The translations under genes were made by a program, and so were the position numbers. Below are positions 4,325-5,081 of a stretch of 5,081 nucleotides of DNA, in pieces; the stretch's first letter is position 1; every line of letters begins with the position of its first letter. The DNA lies in contig CAJPKC010000118.1 of assembly GCA_905370255.1 (NCBI GenBank), forward strand, positions 1-5,081, read 5' to 3'. Below the pieces are notes generated by a model. It did no database searches, was not told where the DNA came from, and saw nothing but the letters and a program-made list of their open reading frames with translations. The stretch comes from Streptococcus oralis (GTDB taxonomy: Bacteria > Bacillota > Bacilli > Lactobacillales > Streptococcaceae).

Positions 4325-5081
4325 GTGTCAAGAGAAGAAACATTCTGGAATCGTGTGATTGAATTAAGTAAAAAGACATTTAAAAAAGAAATCTTTGACT
4401 ATTTTGTCCTTACTTCAAGACTCATCAAAGTCGATCAACAAGAAGCCGTTATTTATTTAGATGCAGAAGTAAAGAAATTATTCTGGGAAGAGAATATGAC
4501 AAAGGTGATTCTGACTGCTGGTTTTGAAATTTATGCAGTAGAATTAACCATTTCTTATCAATTCAATCTTGAAGAAGAGGAAGAAGAAAAGGAGTTTATT
4601 CCCCTTTCAGAAACAACCAGAGCCTATGCAGTGAGCCATGCTCCAATAGTAGATTTGCCTCCTATCCAAACAGGATTAAGAAAGAAATACACCTTTGATA
4701 ATTTTGTAAGTGGAGACGGAAATCAATGGGCTTTGGCTGCCGCTTTAGCAGTTTCTGAAAACCTTGCTACCACTTATAATCCTTTATTTATCTATGGAGG
4801 ACCCGGTTTAGGTAAAACGCATTTGCTCAACGCAATTGGGAATCAGATTATGGAAAACTACCCAAATGCTCGAGTAAAATACATCCCAGCAGAATCCTTT
4901 ATCAATGAATTTTTAGAGCGTCTTCGCCTCAATGATATGGATACTTTTAAAAAAACCTATCGAAACTTGGATCTACTCTTAATTGATGATATTCAATCGC
5001 TTGGAGGAAAAAAGGTTACAACTCAAGAAGAGTTCTTTAATACCTTTAATGCTCTTTATGGGGATAATAAGCAGATTGTCC
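4325..5081 (+). CDS. dnaA: DnaA replication initiator, cut by the right window edge
   Basis: DnaA is the AAA+ ATPase that binds DnaA boxes at oriC, opens the duplex and brings in the replicative helicase. The first 252 codons are present, a little over half of the usual approximately 450. Domain I (1-80) starts MSREETFWNRVIEL. A short acidic linker, domain II (81-120), has a Glu run at 83-88. The AAA+ domain begins near KYTFDNFVSGDGN (121-133), with Walker A GGPGLGKT (158-165) and Walker B LLLIDD (217-222). The second half of the AAA+ domain and the DNA-binding domain lie beyond the edge. Start is the GTG at 4325, seven bases after SD AGGAGG (4312-4317). An ATG at 4306 is out of frame and before the SD. 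The frame is unbroken to the edge, and this gene would be missed by a search for complete ATG-to-stop frames. Confidence 0.97.
   Translation, partial: MSREETFWNRVIELSKKTFKKEIFDYFVLTSRLIKVDQQEAVIYLDAEVKKLFWEENMTKVILTAGFEIYAVELTISYQFNLEEEEEEKEFIPLSETTRAYAVSHAPIVDLPPIQTGLRKKYTFDNFVSGDGNQWALAAALAVSENLATTYNPLFIYGGPGLGKTHLLNAIGNQIMENYPNARVKYIPAESFINEFLERLRLNDMDTFKKTYRNLDLLLIDDIQSLGGKKVTTQEEFFNTFNALYGDNKQIV

Noticed and set aside
4306..4362. Short frame from ATG 4306 overlapping the dnaA SD and start
   Set aside because: It has no SD of its own and ends after 18 codons; the SD at 4312-4317 serves the GTG at 4325.

Overview
The window is the replication-origin region of a low-GC Gram-positive coccus, almost certainly a Streptococcus of the mitis/sanguinis/anginosus type. 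The gene order comD-comC, tRNA-Arg, rlmH, htrA, parB, oriC, dnaA is the origin neighbourhood known from Streptococcus pneumoniae and relatives. The proteins are clearly orthologous to the pneumococcal ones but differ at many positions, and the species cannot be fixed from this window alone. No mobile element, CRISPR array or foreign-looking gene was seen.

Layout. The left part (1-1384) is on the minus strand: comD (sensor kinase, running off the left edge), comC (competence pheromone precursor, a small 47-residue gene), a competence-type promoter with a direct repeat matching the ComE-box layout, a terminator, and tRNA-Arg(TCT) with its own promoter. rlmH (1388-1867) is also on the minus strand. 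A regulatory block (1874-2068) separates the divergent rlmH and htrA; it holds four good DnaA boxes, a probable rlmH promoter and a CiaR-type htrA promoter. The plus strand then carries htrA, a strong hairpin, parB, a parB terminator, an AT-rich intergenic region with DnaA boxes (oriC, about 4107-4260), and the first 252 codons of dnaA, which leaves the right edge.

How the parts work together. DnaA starts replication at oriC. ParB marks the origin region and recruits SMC condensin. ComC/ComD form the pheromone loop that switches on competence. HtrA is a surface protease that, in pneumococcus, is induced by CiaRH and dampens competence. The competence genes therefore sit where gene dosage rises first when replication starts.

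Points of most interest: comD appears frameshifted in a run of five T's (39-43), which would remove the kinase ATP-binding domain; the comC pheromone has a sequence I do not recognise, with a C-terminal RGGN whose codons double as the comD ribosome-binding site; rlmH and parB lack a usable Shine-Dalgarno sequence and may be leaderless or unusually translated; and a second DnaA-box cluster lies 2 kb from oriC in the rlmH/htrA promoter region. The core layout is a known one. I see no wholly new system here, but the pheromone variant and the broken receptor are worth checking.
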